The notes under the pieces: generated by a model
The model's input: the letters and a program-made list of their open reading frames with translations, nothing else
What the model was told of the DNA's origin: nothing
Database searches by the model: none
Assembly (NCBI RefSeq): GCF_026212465.1
Contig: NC_080047.1
Coordinates: forward strand, 39,740,422 to 39,804,421
Direction of reading: 5' to 3'
DNA from: Amaranthus tricolor
Lineage: Eukaryota > Streptophyta > Magnoliopsida > Caryophyllales > Amaranthaceae
DNA length: 64,000 nucleotides
In this document: positions 35,993-47,700 of the stretch, piece by piece
Layout: the number at the start of each line of letters is the position of its first letter
Position numbering within the stretch: position 1 is the stretch's first letter
Program-made: the position numbers and the translations under genes

Positions 35993-38900
35993 TCAATTCG
36001 GGAGGTATTGACGCCATTCCTCGGGTGTTCCTTTCCTGATTTTCAACATCCTTACAGCTGCACTTGTCAGCGGTATTGCAAGTATGTCGTAATCTTTCGG
36101 GGCCTGCACAGAAATTTCACAGATCGACACACTGAAAATTGTATTTCACTTTCTTTCTATTTGAACATGTACTAGCATTAGCATTAGCATTAGCATTGCA
36201 AAACATTCATATAATGCCCCTTAAATCGATGGGGCCAAAGATTTTAGTTCTTTGGTTATGTAAAGTTACAGATGATATTTGCTAAATTGTAAGGATCAAT
36301 CGGAAACCTCTTTGTTATCACTTAAGACACTAATAAGGATAGTATTGTATACATCTGAACCCTAACTAGGTGGGGGCCACTTAATAGCATAGGAGTAATG
36401 AAATGTTATTCATCATTACCTTCCATTTCACCAAATTCTTTTCCCATATTATCAGTCACTTGTGGCAAATTTTGCTGAGATTTGATTGTCTAAGCAATAA
36501 TTTGGCAGTTGGTATAAAATAGTGGTGATGATCAGTGAAACATAATTCGCTAGTTAGTTCGCATTATGAATTCGCGATTCGCTCAAGATGATTCAAAAAT
36601 AGCCTAAAATCAACCAATAATTCACTTTTTTCGATTCGCGATTCGCAAGCAAATCATGTGACACTGGTAATGATCATGAATTAGTGTGTACTTTGCAAGA
36701 AGAATCTCATGTCAATGCAAATTTAATTTCAAAGATAGCATGGATTTTCCTTTCATTACCAATGTCATGGTCATCTGTTAATGCAAATTTATGAGAACAA
36801 ATTTTTGCAAAAGGAATTTATTTGACATGAACTTAGGCAACATAAATTTTTTTAGTAAAAAGTTCACTCAAATTCTTATAATTGCTCTCGTTCGCTACAT
36901 TTAACAACCAAGACATAGAAGATAAATTGACGAAGTACAGATCAGACCTTGATCAGTAAGTAACTACAGCCTCTAGTAGACTAGAATATTAGACATACCT
37001 TTGGGGATTTTACGAGGCTCATATGCACTTCTTCCAAAGTTTTGTGGCCCTTTTTTGAGTTACATTTAGCACAAGCTGTCACCTGTTTTCAAACAGGTAA
37101 ATGAGGACACAATCAACATTTGATTTCCAAGTGCGAGCAAAGTTTGCCAAAACATCAACCCTCAGAAATCAGAATCCATCGGAAATAACTTCAGCACTGT
37201 CCAAAAGCATAGCTAAATGACCAATACAACACAATATGCCCTTACCCCAATGCAAAGTTGTTAACACCTAAGGGGAGATTGGGGGTCGGATGTACCAACC
37301 TTACCCTTGTAATAACAAACAGGTTGTTGCGAATTGATCCTTGATTGCAAAGTGCAAACATCAGTTGTAACATCACATAAATAAGAAACACAAATGATTA
37401 AAGTATATGAATGTATCAAATGAAATGTAAAACGTAAATGTATAACGAAAGATTGAATGTAACCGAAGGACGATTACAAAAGATAGTATACAAGCATTCG
37501 AGAGGCTTGTTCTCTCCTAAAGAGTGTTAAGCTTCTCTAAAAACTGATATCCAAATCAATGACTAATTTCCTCCCCTTCCCCTCTATTTATAATACTTAT
37601 CCCTACATTTTATTCCCCCCAACTAACTAATTACTAAGATATTATTTATTACTAAATTCCTATATCACCCCTTCCTCGCAATTCATGGCAGCTAAATAGA
37701 AATCTTCACAAGTACTTAAATGGTAAGATACCAAAAGGTAAATAAGGGTAATTAACCCTATAAGCCGATGGCTTGTCACATGCATGCTTATATCTAAATC
37801 TGTCACGATGAGAAAAGATGTATAGACTCAATTTTTCTGTGACTTTTTATGGAGTTTTATAGTGATCTCATTTATAATCCCTTACTTTAAAAGCAATAAA
37901 ATTAGGAAAAATTACTGTGAATAATACAACGTTTTGTTGATTTCCCTATAATAATACCAATTTTTGATTAACCATGAATAATACCAACTCAGGAGCTGTT
38001 TCCCTAGAATAATATCAATTTTTATTTATTAACTAATTTACCTTTTCTTTGTCATATAACCTCCTACAATTTGGTTTTTAACATGTTAGGGATACTCAAG
38101 GGAAATACCTCTTAAGTTGGTATTATTCATGGTTAATCAAAAGTTGGTATAGTTTTAGATAATCCAAGAAAAGACTCTATACTAGGTTCAATCATTCCCA
38201 TGGATGGATGGTGTGCAGTGATTACAGTTGCACAATTTTACAAAAAGATTCGACACATCCTAGTAAAAGATGCACATACATCACATACAAGCCTATAAAA
38301 TATAATTGGCTTCTACACACCATATCAGAAGAAAAGTAGAAAAAGAACTGAAAAATAACTAAAGGCTCAGTATGCCCAAACTACAAACTGAAGGACGCAA
38401 CATGCAAGCAAAACATACTAGGTTCATTATTATTTGGTAAAACTCAAGCAAATAACATAATATAAGTAGAAGAAACTTAGCAGCAAAGCATCAAGTTGGA
38501 TGCACTTACCAAGTTTTCCCATTCCCACTCTCCACCTTGTGAAACTGGAATGACGTGGTCTATAGTCAAGTTATTTGTTGATTTACAGTACCTTGTACAA
38601 ATTAAAATTCTTTCCGTCAGTTTATTCGCAATCAAAATCCATGATCAGTTTATTCATAATGTATAATACGGCAGCAAACACAGTCATAGTTACATGGAAC
38701 GTGAAACGTAGTCACATTCCACGATCTGGGAATGTCCGTCCCCAATCACCACAAAACGCGACCAAATAGCTAAAGGTGACGTCCCGATGTAGAAGACCTT
38801 TTTTAAAAGGTAATTTTGGCCTTCATTTACAAATTAAAGTAAAAAAGAAGGGAGGAAAAAATGAGATGAAACCTAGAAATTTTTTAAAAATCCACTTAAA

Positions 38901-41900
38901 AACAAATTCTTAAAGCAAAAAAATCATTTTATTTTAATTCTGTATTCAAATGAGAATATTTTTTTATACATGTATCCAATATCTAATCGTTCCCGAATCA
39001 ATCTAGGTTCCCGTTCTTGTTCCCAATCCTATTTCCCATTCCAAACTGAATGTCATTCCAGACTTCCAGGTAACAATGAACACAGTAGCTTACTAAATGA
39101 CAACATTATCAAAGACCAAGATATTGTACTCAAACCAGATAGGAGAATTTATATAATCTGAATTGGAAATACTAGGAGCAATATTTTTTTTTGTTTTCTT
39201 TGGGCCTTTTGAGGGGAATGTGAGGACAGATGAGCATGCATCCACAATCCCACACCAATCTTCATACAGTAAATAGAAAAGATGAACTTGAAGCAGAACT
39301 TACTGACACATGTAATCATCTCGATAGAAGATGTTCTTGCGGCTTAGAGTGTTTCTGACTCGTTTTCTTTTCATAACCTGAAGTAAATGGCGAACCTGGA
39401 AAACAAAGGAAGAAACATGAACTAAGATTAAGATAATTTGCCAAATTGAATAGTAAAGCAGGCAGGGAAAATGCTTACTCTTAATACTGCCGGTATGTTA
39501 AAAGATCCATTAGGTGAGTTTACCGTCTGATCGTAATATTCCAAAACATCAGCCTGCAGAGGGAGGTAAAAACTTCAAAGGATAAAGTCAGGGGAATAGA
39601 TAGAAATAGATGTATAAGTTCATTAACATGAAAATATTTTCATTCCTTGAGTATCGGAAGAAATACGGAAAGGAAAATTGCTAAATTGCAAATGTGCAAC
39701 AAACAAAGAATGCAATGGAGAAACCCGAAAACCCCATTGCAGGAGACGAGGTAGCAGAAAAAGCTATTTAGAAACCAGGATTTGTATATAAACTCTATCG
39801 CCGTTCCGGTGTAGAAGACCTTTTTAAAAAGGTATTTTGGCCTTCGTTTACAGTTTAAAGAAAAAAGAAGGGAGGAAAAACGAGATGAAACGTAGAAAAC
39901 TAAAATAAATTCACTTAAAAATACTTTCTTAAAGCAAAAAAATCATTTTAATATAATTTTGTTTTCAAATATATTTTTTATACATAATATATCTCGTACC
40001 CAATCGTTCTCAAGTCAATCTAGGTTGCGTTCCTTGTTCCCCGTTCCAAACCGAATGTCGTTCCAGGTAACATTGATTTTACAAACATGATTATTCATTA
40101 AAGGAATAAGATGTATCCAAAACAGGAAATCACAGAAGAAAAAAAGCCATAGTCTAACCTTGTCCATGAACTCCAAACATATAGCACGCTTCCAGCAGAC
40201 TACATTGACTGGTCTGGCAAGAACAAACAGAGCTTCTTAAATGATCTTAGTGACTGATGTCCAGCAGTAATGTGTAATTTTAGGCAACCAGAAACTAAAA
40301 CTGAGACATGGTATCTATGATTTTTCATATTTCCGCACATAGCAGCAGGTGAACGATTGGTCGTGTTTTACCAAACATTATGTTTCATGTATTCTATTAA
40401 TTGAATGAAAGTTTTATAGATCAAATCGATATTGGATCGAACTTCTACAGATATAAACCAACAATTGTGCAGGGTAAACAACAAAGAATGTTCCTGGACT
40501 GTGTAGACACAAACGATTTTGCTGCATAACAATGTATAGGATCTTTACCACAATTGCATAATCATGGACATTCACAAGAGGCTTTGCTGCATAACAATGT
40601 ACAGGATCGTTACCACTATCAATAATTATTAATTAGTACCATCTACCTCGAAATGTCCTCTTTTTCATCTTGGTCTAGTGGAGACAAACAGGCCAACATA
40701 GATCTCCAAACTTGAGAATGATATCTGGCCCTCAAGCACTATGCTAAGAACTCAGTCACTTCATTCTTTAGTCTTAACCCCATCATACTTCTAACATCTA
40801 TTTCCTTCCACATCAAACAATTACTTTGTCTACATTTCTGGCTACAACTTTGGAACCATAGATCATATTTGATCGTTCTTGGGATATATATAGAGATTGG
40901 AGTACAACAAAGCAAAGAAAGAGTAAAAATCGAGCTGACAACACAGTGCTTGATCGAGCACTATGCTCTGCTCACTCAATCGAGCAACTCAGCTCAACCA
41001 AGCAAATTGCATTTGGTCGAGCTCGAGTTCTTGTAAACCTTCTGTCTTGGTTTGGATCATTGTGCTCGATCGATCACTATGCACGCACTATTGATTGACA
41101 CTGTTACGTTGCTTGTTTTGGCGAATGTACATGATATTTGAAGCAACGTGTGGTAACTTTTGATACTCTTTGAATTGTGATTCATACTCTATAAAAGAGA
41201 TATTGAATGATCATTTAAGATGATGAAAAATTCTACATATCATCAAATTCTCTCACAACACACTATTACAAGTTTCTTGCAAACTTGTTCTAGTTTTTTC
41301 CGATTTTCATATTAATTTTTAAATCTTGTTCATCCTATAACATCTTTTATACTAGAGGTGTTGTTGTGAATGACTGTATCTTGAAATTTAATTTTTATTC
41401 ATTAACCCAAATAAATAATTTTATCAGCTCATCTCATCTCGTATGAGACCGTCTCACCATGAGACGAGCCATATAATTAACTCATTTCCATAATTGAGTT
41501 ATGCGATCATTTTAACAACCCAAATGTACATTGGTCACGGTCTCACCATTATACCGTCTCATTTAAGAATTTGTATTAGTTTTATTTTGTGCTTGTGCTC
41601 TCCTAAAAAAGCATTCCATAATGCTACAAATCATTTTCTTTGAAAATATTTTGTTCAATCCTCCTAGCATGGATTAGTTTACATTTAGTTTTGTTTTTAA
41701 TTTAATTACTTGTTTAGGCACAAAATAAACAACAAAATGAAATATAAGCAGTTAAGCTATGTGGACAAAATTGAACTTGTAACTTCATATATGATGCAAA
41801 ACCAAGCAAACAGAAAGCAAACTCAGAAAAGTTAATGAACCAACAAACTGACCTATAAGCAATATCAAGGACTAAACCCCTGAAACAAGAGAAATCATCA

Positions 41901-42199
41901 TCATCAAAATCATCATCAAAGTCATCAAAATCATCACTTCTTTCATGAAGAACACTCTCATTAACTTTACCATTCACAGAATTTCGAGAATTACCCTTCG
42001 CAGAGGCAATAAATATCCCTTTCCTTGAATACGCATTTCTTCTAACATTGTGATCATTGATACTAGACGGGAAAATCGAGCATAAATCAGCAAATCCCAG
42101 CAACCCATTAGTTCTATTACCCCCAATAAGCTTACACTGAACTGGGTTTTCGCCGTTCAAGATTAACTTCAAACGTCCTTGTAAGAACAACTGTGCCAT
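35993..42199 (-). CDS. HNH endonuclease domain protein, probably organelle-targeted
   Basis: Seven exons, all GT-AG with matching phases: 42199-41853, 40213-40159, 39553-39479, 39395-39304, 38591-38510, 37082-36999, 36103-35993 (TGA); 281 residues. The N-terminal 80 residues (MAQLFLQGRLKLIL...) are basic and Ser/Asn-rich and look like a chloroplast or mitochondrial transit peptide. A very acidic run (DDFDDFDDDFDDDD) follows. Residues about 185-235 are an HNH module: C189-x2-C192 and C221-x2-C224 as zinc ligands, IDHVIPVSQGGEW with H202, N216 in WENL, and CNSKKGHKT. HNH proteins are metal-dependent nucleases; the plant nuclear-encoded members of this type are mostly uncharacterised, so the substrate is unknown. 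Related to Arabidopsis HNH family proteins by recollection. Introns carry many repeats. Confidence 0.9.
36173..36197. repeat. Hexanucleotide microsatellite (TAGCAT)4
   Basis: Four tandem TAGCAT units plus a T, in the last intron of the HNH gene. Confidence 0.85.
37255..37345 (-). repeat. SINE-like repeat, copy 2
   Basis: On the minus strand reads TTATTACAAGGGTAAGGTTG, then TACATCCGACCCCC and CCCCTTAGGTG, the same family as 3150-3262. Lies in an HNH intron. Confidence 0.5.
37330..37690 (-). mobile_element. LTR-like remnant in an HNH intron
   Basis: On the minus strand an element-like promoter reads TATAAATAGAGGGGAAGGGG (TATA at 37584-37592), followed by GAGAGAACAAGCC and an AT-rich tail. Similar in layout to a U3-R region. 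No second LTR or protein was found; the identification is weak. Confidence 0.3.
37908..38150. mobile_element. Foldback element (MITE) family B, copy 1
   Basis: The left arm (AATTACTGTGAATAATACAA, then AATACCAATTTTTGATTAAC, CATGAATAATACCAACTC) is inverted in the right arm (AAGTTGGTATTATTCATGGT, TAATCAAAAGTTGGTAT). A second copy with a better-preserved right arm is at 42452-42688. No coding capacity. Confidence 0.65.
38780..39075. repeat. Dispersed repeat family H, copy 1 (HNH intron)
   Basis: About 295 bp, beginning GATGTAGAAGACCTTTTTT and ending CATTCCAGACTTCCAGGTAA. It shares GGTGTAGAAGACC, AAGAAGGGAGGAAAAA, GAGATGAAAC, AAGCAAAAAAATCATTTTA, AATCGTTC and TCAATCTAGGTT in order with the copy at 39800-40073. 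Inserted in the intron before exon 5. Confidence 0.7.
39800..40073. repeat. Dispersed repeat family H, copy 2 (HNH intron)
   Basis: Second copy of the 38780 repeat in the same orientation, from GGTGTAGAAGACC to GTCGTTCCAGGTAACATTG, in the intron before exon 3. It is the less AT-expanded of the two. Probably a non-autonomous element; no terminal repeats resolved. Confidence 0.7.
40920..41340 (+). mobile_element. LTR-like remnant with GCTCGA clusters (HNH intron 1)
   Basis: Contains repeated GATCGAGC/GGTCGAGCTCGAG words, a TATA-type box CTCTATAAAAGAG (41188-41199) and a downstream TTCTCTCACAACACACT tail, laid out like an LTR. The same word style occurs inverted at 47990-48120. No polyprotein nearby. 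Confidence 0.35.
41420..41575. repeat. Small palindromic element with GTGAGACGGTCTCA-type motif
   Basis: Contains TATGAGACCGTCTCACCATG and CACGGTCTCACCATTATACC with GTCTCATTTAAG at the right edge. The same word is found at about 26885 and 35603. Such short GAGACGGTCTC-bearing MITEs are common in Caryophyllales, from memory. Confidence 0.4.
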
Positions 42200-44291
42200 T
42201 AATGAAACTCAGATTGGTGGAGAAAACGAAGAATTAGCTGGCTATGGTGGGGAATAACGTCATCGGAGAAGAAGAGTGAATTTAAGCAGAAGAAGAGAAG
42301 AGAGAAGTTGGGTGTTGGTCACGGAAGAAGCCGTTACCACACGTTCTGTTCTTCCCATGTCTTCTCCAAATATCTTCTACATTTTGCCCATGCTTTACCA
42401 TTATTTTTTTAAAAAAATCTTTTCAAAAATAAATTCATAACTTATTCAATGAAAAATCACAAGAAATAATATAATATTTTGTTTATTTTCATTAATAATA
42501 CCAATTTTTTATTAATCACATGTTAAAAATTAAATTATAGTAGATTAAATGACAAAAAAAATTGATAAATTTTCTAATAAACTAAGTTAGTATTATTGCA
42601 AGAAATAACTCCTAAGTTGGTGTTATTTATGGTTAATCGAAAGCTGTAGGAAAATTAACGAAATGTTCTAGTATCAACGGTAATTTTTCCTTTGTTATAT
42701 TTAATAAATAATATAAATTTTAATATTAAAAGATAGTTTATTGATAAAATTCATAAATAATATTTTTATTTTTTAAATTAAATAAGGACAATAGTTTTTA
42801 TTTGAGTGACGTAAATATTTTCTTGATTGGGCTATAAAAATTCAAAATATAAATATTGTCTTATTCGTTCATCCAAATAGTCATAACTAGTATGACGCAT
42901 TATGATTTTCAAGGCACAATTATTATTTGGATGCACATTTTAAATTTTATTTTTTTATTTAAATTCCAAAATTCTGTATTTTCATTCTTATTTAAAAAAT
43001 TCTTTCAAATAATGTTCAAAGCTAAAATGCATTTTTTTTTTCATGTATATTATTTGTGTTAATAGTCTTATGATAAAGAACCCTATGAGCTCAATTTTTT
43101 CTAAAAATTGTCATGTATCTCCCAATCCCATGCACTCACTTTACATATAACTACACCATTTTATTTTAAACAAATACCTCATTTAACTCGAAACTAAATT
43201 TAAAAGAAAAAAAAATTAAGAAAAAATAATTAGAACCAAAAGAGCATAAGCAAGGAAAAATATTACTATATAAGGATATATAATGTGAATATTAATGAAG
43301 AGAAAATCAAACAGGAATATTAGATATAAGTCGAACCAGCTCTCCATGAGCAACTTGGCTCCAAAACTTAAAAAGGTACAAACCTTGTCCCAATTGACAT
43401 TACCAGAGGTTATTTTCTCATGATTGCCATGCTAAATAGATTTACTACAATAATCTCAATAGTCATTATAAGTGGTTACACTAGACACCAAGGAAATAGA
43501 ATCACATTTTAGTGCAGCCATAGTCACCGGCACCTTGAGTCTTGTGAGATCGGTAAAGAGATATCCAGATATCCCTCCGCCTTACCTTCCCTGCTGCTAG
43601 TATCGCAGTCAAATCCAGCACTGGTCATCACAGCAGGCTTCCTTGATGCAATACCCCGTCATTGCTGAGACGACCATACAAAACTTCAACATCTGTGATG
43701 TGAATGTCAAGGGGGACGTTGCCAAGAGAGTGAAACACAGAGTTGGCAGGTGGATTATTATGTTCGAATTTCACCGGCAGCCAGAGCATGGAGCTTAGAC
43801 GACATACAAGGCAGCAGTTGAGGCCTGATGAAGATTTTGGCTAAGGAGCTCAAATGACCCACATTCTTGCTAATTATGCTGCACCGGGTAAAATTGCAAG
43901 TCATTTTTTGCTGGTGCAGCCTAGCAGATCCCAGGAGCAATTACTGTTTCACCAATACACATCTGAGAGAGCCTAAGGATTAAGAATGTTGATTTTGATG
44001 ATGGGTTTTTGGCCGGTGACAATGATGATTGGTTTAATGCTCGGATCTGTTGTCAATGTTGGGGATTCATATGAGGAGCTTTCTTAATCTGAAGCCATTT
44101 CCACAAGGATCCTTACGAATAAAACTATTCTGTATCAAAAGTGCACGTGGTTTATTCATACTTTTCGAATTTTCACTTTCTGCGTATTGCTATATGCCGA
44201 TTTCACAGCTAGTAAAAATCAACTCAGTTATAAAATTCAAATTGACACAATCAGCACGGCTCATAAGCAAGGTTAAAGCAAGCTAGTAACG
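42200..44291. other. Intergenic region between HNH and transporter genes
   Basis: Holds the 5' flank of the HNH gene, a family B foldback element, an AT-rich stretch (42690-43260) and a GC-richer stretch 43480-44290 that ends in a 55-bp poly(A). The latter has short ORFs on both strands but none that I recognise. Confidence 0.5.
42452..42688. mobile_element. Foldback element (MITE) family B, copy 2
   Basis: The right arm CTCCTAAGTTGGTGTTATTT, ATGGTTAATCGAAAGC, CAACGGTAATTTTTCC pairs with the left arm (ACAAGAAATAATATAATATT, TAATAATACCAATTTTTTAT, TAATCACATG), about 80 bp of imperfect inverted repeat. Same family as 37908-38150. Lies a few hundred bp upstream of the HNH start. Confidence 0.65.

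Positions 44292-44346
<55 letters not shown>
44292..44346. repeat. Poly(A) tract of 55 A
   Basis: An uninterrupted run of about 55 A on the plus strand. It could be the 3' tail of a retroposed RNA copy lying to its left (43480-44291), or an expanded mononucleotide repeat; sequencing length error is possible. Confidence 0.85.
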
Positions 44347-44348
<2 letters not shown>

Positions 44349-44600
44349 CAAAGAAATGCCTTTCTAATTATCATGACAGCACACCCAAACAATTGATTCA
44401 CAATTTGGGCGGTTGATGGACAACAAACTAAAGCACACATACCAATATCTCAAGTTTAGCCCAGTGATTCAAGCTCTTTGCTCTACAGAGATGCCTTTCT
44501 AATTCATCATTCAAGAATAACCAAAGAAAAGAAGCTCTGAGTGGATAAACAGAACATTAATCTAAAATGTTATAAAGCCTTCACAATGAGAACAAAGAAA

Positions 44601-44693
44601 TATGCAACTACCTTTGCTGAGTTGCCTGAGCAGCATCAAAAAGAATTAATCCTCGTAAAAGAGGGGTATCAGTGTGCAAGCTGCTCGTATAAA
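44601..44693 (-). repeat. Partial duplicate of the transporter gene 3' end
   Basis: TGCAACTACCTTTGCTGAGT, GAATTAATCCTCG and AAAAGAGGGGTATCAGTGTG match 44694-44835 (TGCAAGTACTTAGCTGAGT, AACTAATCCTTC, AAAAGAGGGGTATCACAGTA), which spans the transporter's last codons and 3' UTR. The duplicate lacks about 45 bp, including the stop region. Confidence 0.7.
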
Positions 44694-44737
44694 AATGCAA
44701 GTACTTAGCTGAGTTGCTTGAACAGCACCAAAACAAA

Positions 44738-47700
44738 CTAATCCTTCTTTTTTGAAACAGCAGGCTTTATATGATCAGGAATCCATGAGGACCAAAAGAG
44801 GGGTATCACAGTACAAGCCACTTGTATCAAAAGGCCATGGGACAGCCCAGAGAAATTGGTTCCAGTAACGCCGACCGAAGATGCAAGCGCAACACCAAGG
44901 TAACCACCAATGATCATTGCAAGGGCGATGGCAGACATCACAAATGCCATTAAAGACCCTTCACATCCAGGTGGACAAAGTTGTGCAATCAAAACGCTAA
45001 AAGGTAGAATCTTGAAGAAAAAAAGAACTTCCAGCAGACCTGAAAAAACTATAACATATAAAGAATCTGGGATCCCCATTTGCTGGTAAAACTTGTTCAC
45101 AAACAATACATCGGAAATGATGAAAACTGCCGTGGTAGCCTGAATTGCAGTAATTACTTTCCTAGGGGATGCTGATTTCAGACTTTTGTCATAAACAACA
45201 CTCCAAAGAAGCATTCCTACTTGCCCAAACACCTTGGAAATACCCAACACAGAAGAATCAATACCCAAAGCCTGAGTTTGATAAAAGAACATTGTTCCAG
45301 TCAGTACAGGAACCATGGCATATGAAGCCACAAACCAACCAATCGAGTAGGCAATCTCAGGCTTGGATAATGCACTTGCAAGCTTAGCAAACTGTTCTTT
45401 TATTCTGCCAACAGTTTGGTTTTTGGGCAGGTTAAGAGATCTCTCGTCAACTAAGACAGTTAACAAGAACTGGATGGTGAGGAGTGCAGCAAATGCTAGG
45501 AACATAGCTCGTGCACCGAACAATTCAATGGCAACTCCTCCGATTAAGTTCCCCATAACTCCCCCAAGCGAAGAAGCCATCCAAACAAATGACTGAAGCT
45601 CCCCTGAGGAAGACGATTTCTCTTTCTTTAAAGAAGTATGTTGTTTGCTAATCTCTGCAACAATAGCATCATTAGCAACCTCAGCGACGGAAGCACCCAA
45701 ATTGCTCAGTAGGAGATAGAAAGTCATGGTGGAGATTGAGATGCTTGACGAAGAGAGTGTTGCTATTGCTACCCATGAAAGAGCTTGCAAAATGGCTATA
45801 TCCATAAAAGAACAGAAATTAGAAATCCATGATAGCATCATTACGAGCAAACATAGCAAAGTGGGAAAAAGCAGAAACTGACGCTAGATAATAAAGAGTC
45901 CAAGACCCAATTTTGTCAGGATACTTCGACATAATTTCATTTCAGTTCCATAACATCATATTGGCACATCACTAAATGACCTACATCTCATATTCTCATT
46001 CATTGCACAGCACGAATACAAATCATAGATTTGGCTATTTGCAACGCTCCTCTGATTCCCTACTATCTCTCATTCTCTCTCTTTTAATACATCTCCAAAA
46101 GTGGGGATATATAAACTAAAAAAATGCTAGATTGAACCTTTCAAATGAATACAACAACCAACAATAATAAGCTGATCATCAGATAAGATGTGTCTTATAA
46201 TAATGAACATTGTTAATTTAATTTCATTCAAGAGCAACAAAATATATCCTATATGAATTCTGAATATTCAGAGCAATATAAGGCTATCAAATCATGGTTT
46301 TAGCCCATCAAAGTATAGCCTCTCTATAACTGATTCCCAGCCATTACTCATTGAGTTTTTGTAGTGACGTATTGCTCTTAAAAGATAATTAAACCAAGAT
46401 ATCATATAACCAAGAATGATCAAGTAGAAACCTGGGCAAAGTTCAAATATCAAATAATATGAAAGCATGTATGATAACCAAAGATGCAATCACTTAAGAG
46501 ACATCGCCCTAGACTTGAACCATTTTTTCCATGTAAGGCCTTGAGTTTGATTCTAACCCTCCCCTTAGTTCAACCTACCTTGTAATTCAAAAAACTATAT
46601 GACTCGTTTGATTATTAATACTAAATGGCTATAATAAAATGATTTATAGTGTAAATTTTCATGAAATGTACCATGTCATCTCCATGGTATTGAGAAGTTG
46701 ATCATAAGAAAATTATTCCTAATCTTTCATTACCACCTAATACTAACTCTCCAAATGGTAATACATTAGAATGAATTTTTTAGATAAAATAAAATAATTG
46801 AAGTAGAACAAGCATGATCATCAAAACTTATTAAGAGATTTTTCCACAGAAATTACACTAAATTTTTATTACCATTCCCACCATTTAATATCAACTACCA
46901 AACGGGCCGTTAGAGTAATAAAAAAAAGCGATTAAATGATAAGGAAAGCTATTATTATTACATGGGGTTAGAACCAGAGATCGAGTCTTATTATCAGAAA
47001 CTTTTATATAATAATTTTGCTTTATAATTTCTGGCCCTTTAACTTTTCATTTTTCTGGCTTCGCTCGTGGCCCAAGAAGTCACAATCAAAAAGCATTTTT
47101 AGGTGACCTATCTAAGATTATGGAATGAAGCATGAGGAATTAAGTTTTTAGAATGTACATCTCCACCAATAAGAACTCAAAACAATAATCAGCTTACAAA
47201 TCTGATGATTTTATGCTGTAGCTAGTTTTGCCAAGAAAACTGACATACAATTTATCATTTGTTAATCCTATAATGGCATTAAGAAGCATAAAAGAAGAAG
47301 TATTCTTATATTTGGTAAGTTCACCCATAAATCTTAGTAGTGGAATTATCTTCCAAACAAAAACAAGTACTCCCATAAACCTTTAAACTACCACATACTA
47401 ATACCCTTCATTCAATTCAATATTCAACCAAAACATTAAGTAGGGCATTGGTTATTATTACAATGATCATAAGGGTGTACACATCCAATCCCTTCCACCA
47501 ATCAACCACCTTGTAAAAAAACACTTCCACAATCCATTTGTTTATTGATATTAAAATCTAATCTATTGTGAATGGGCTATGACAATGGTGAAGAACAAGA
47601 AAAAAACAAATGCAAAGAAAACAACAAAAACAGAGCACAACAATCAATGGAGACAAACAGAAGATTTATGAGGTACCTCCTCCTCAAACAAAGATTACTT

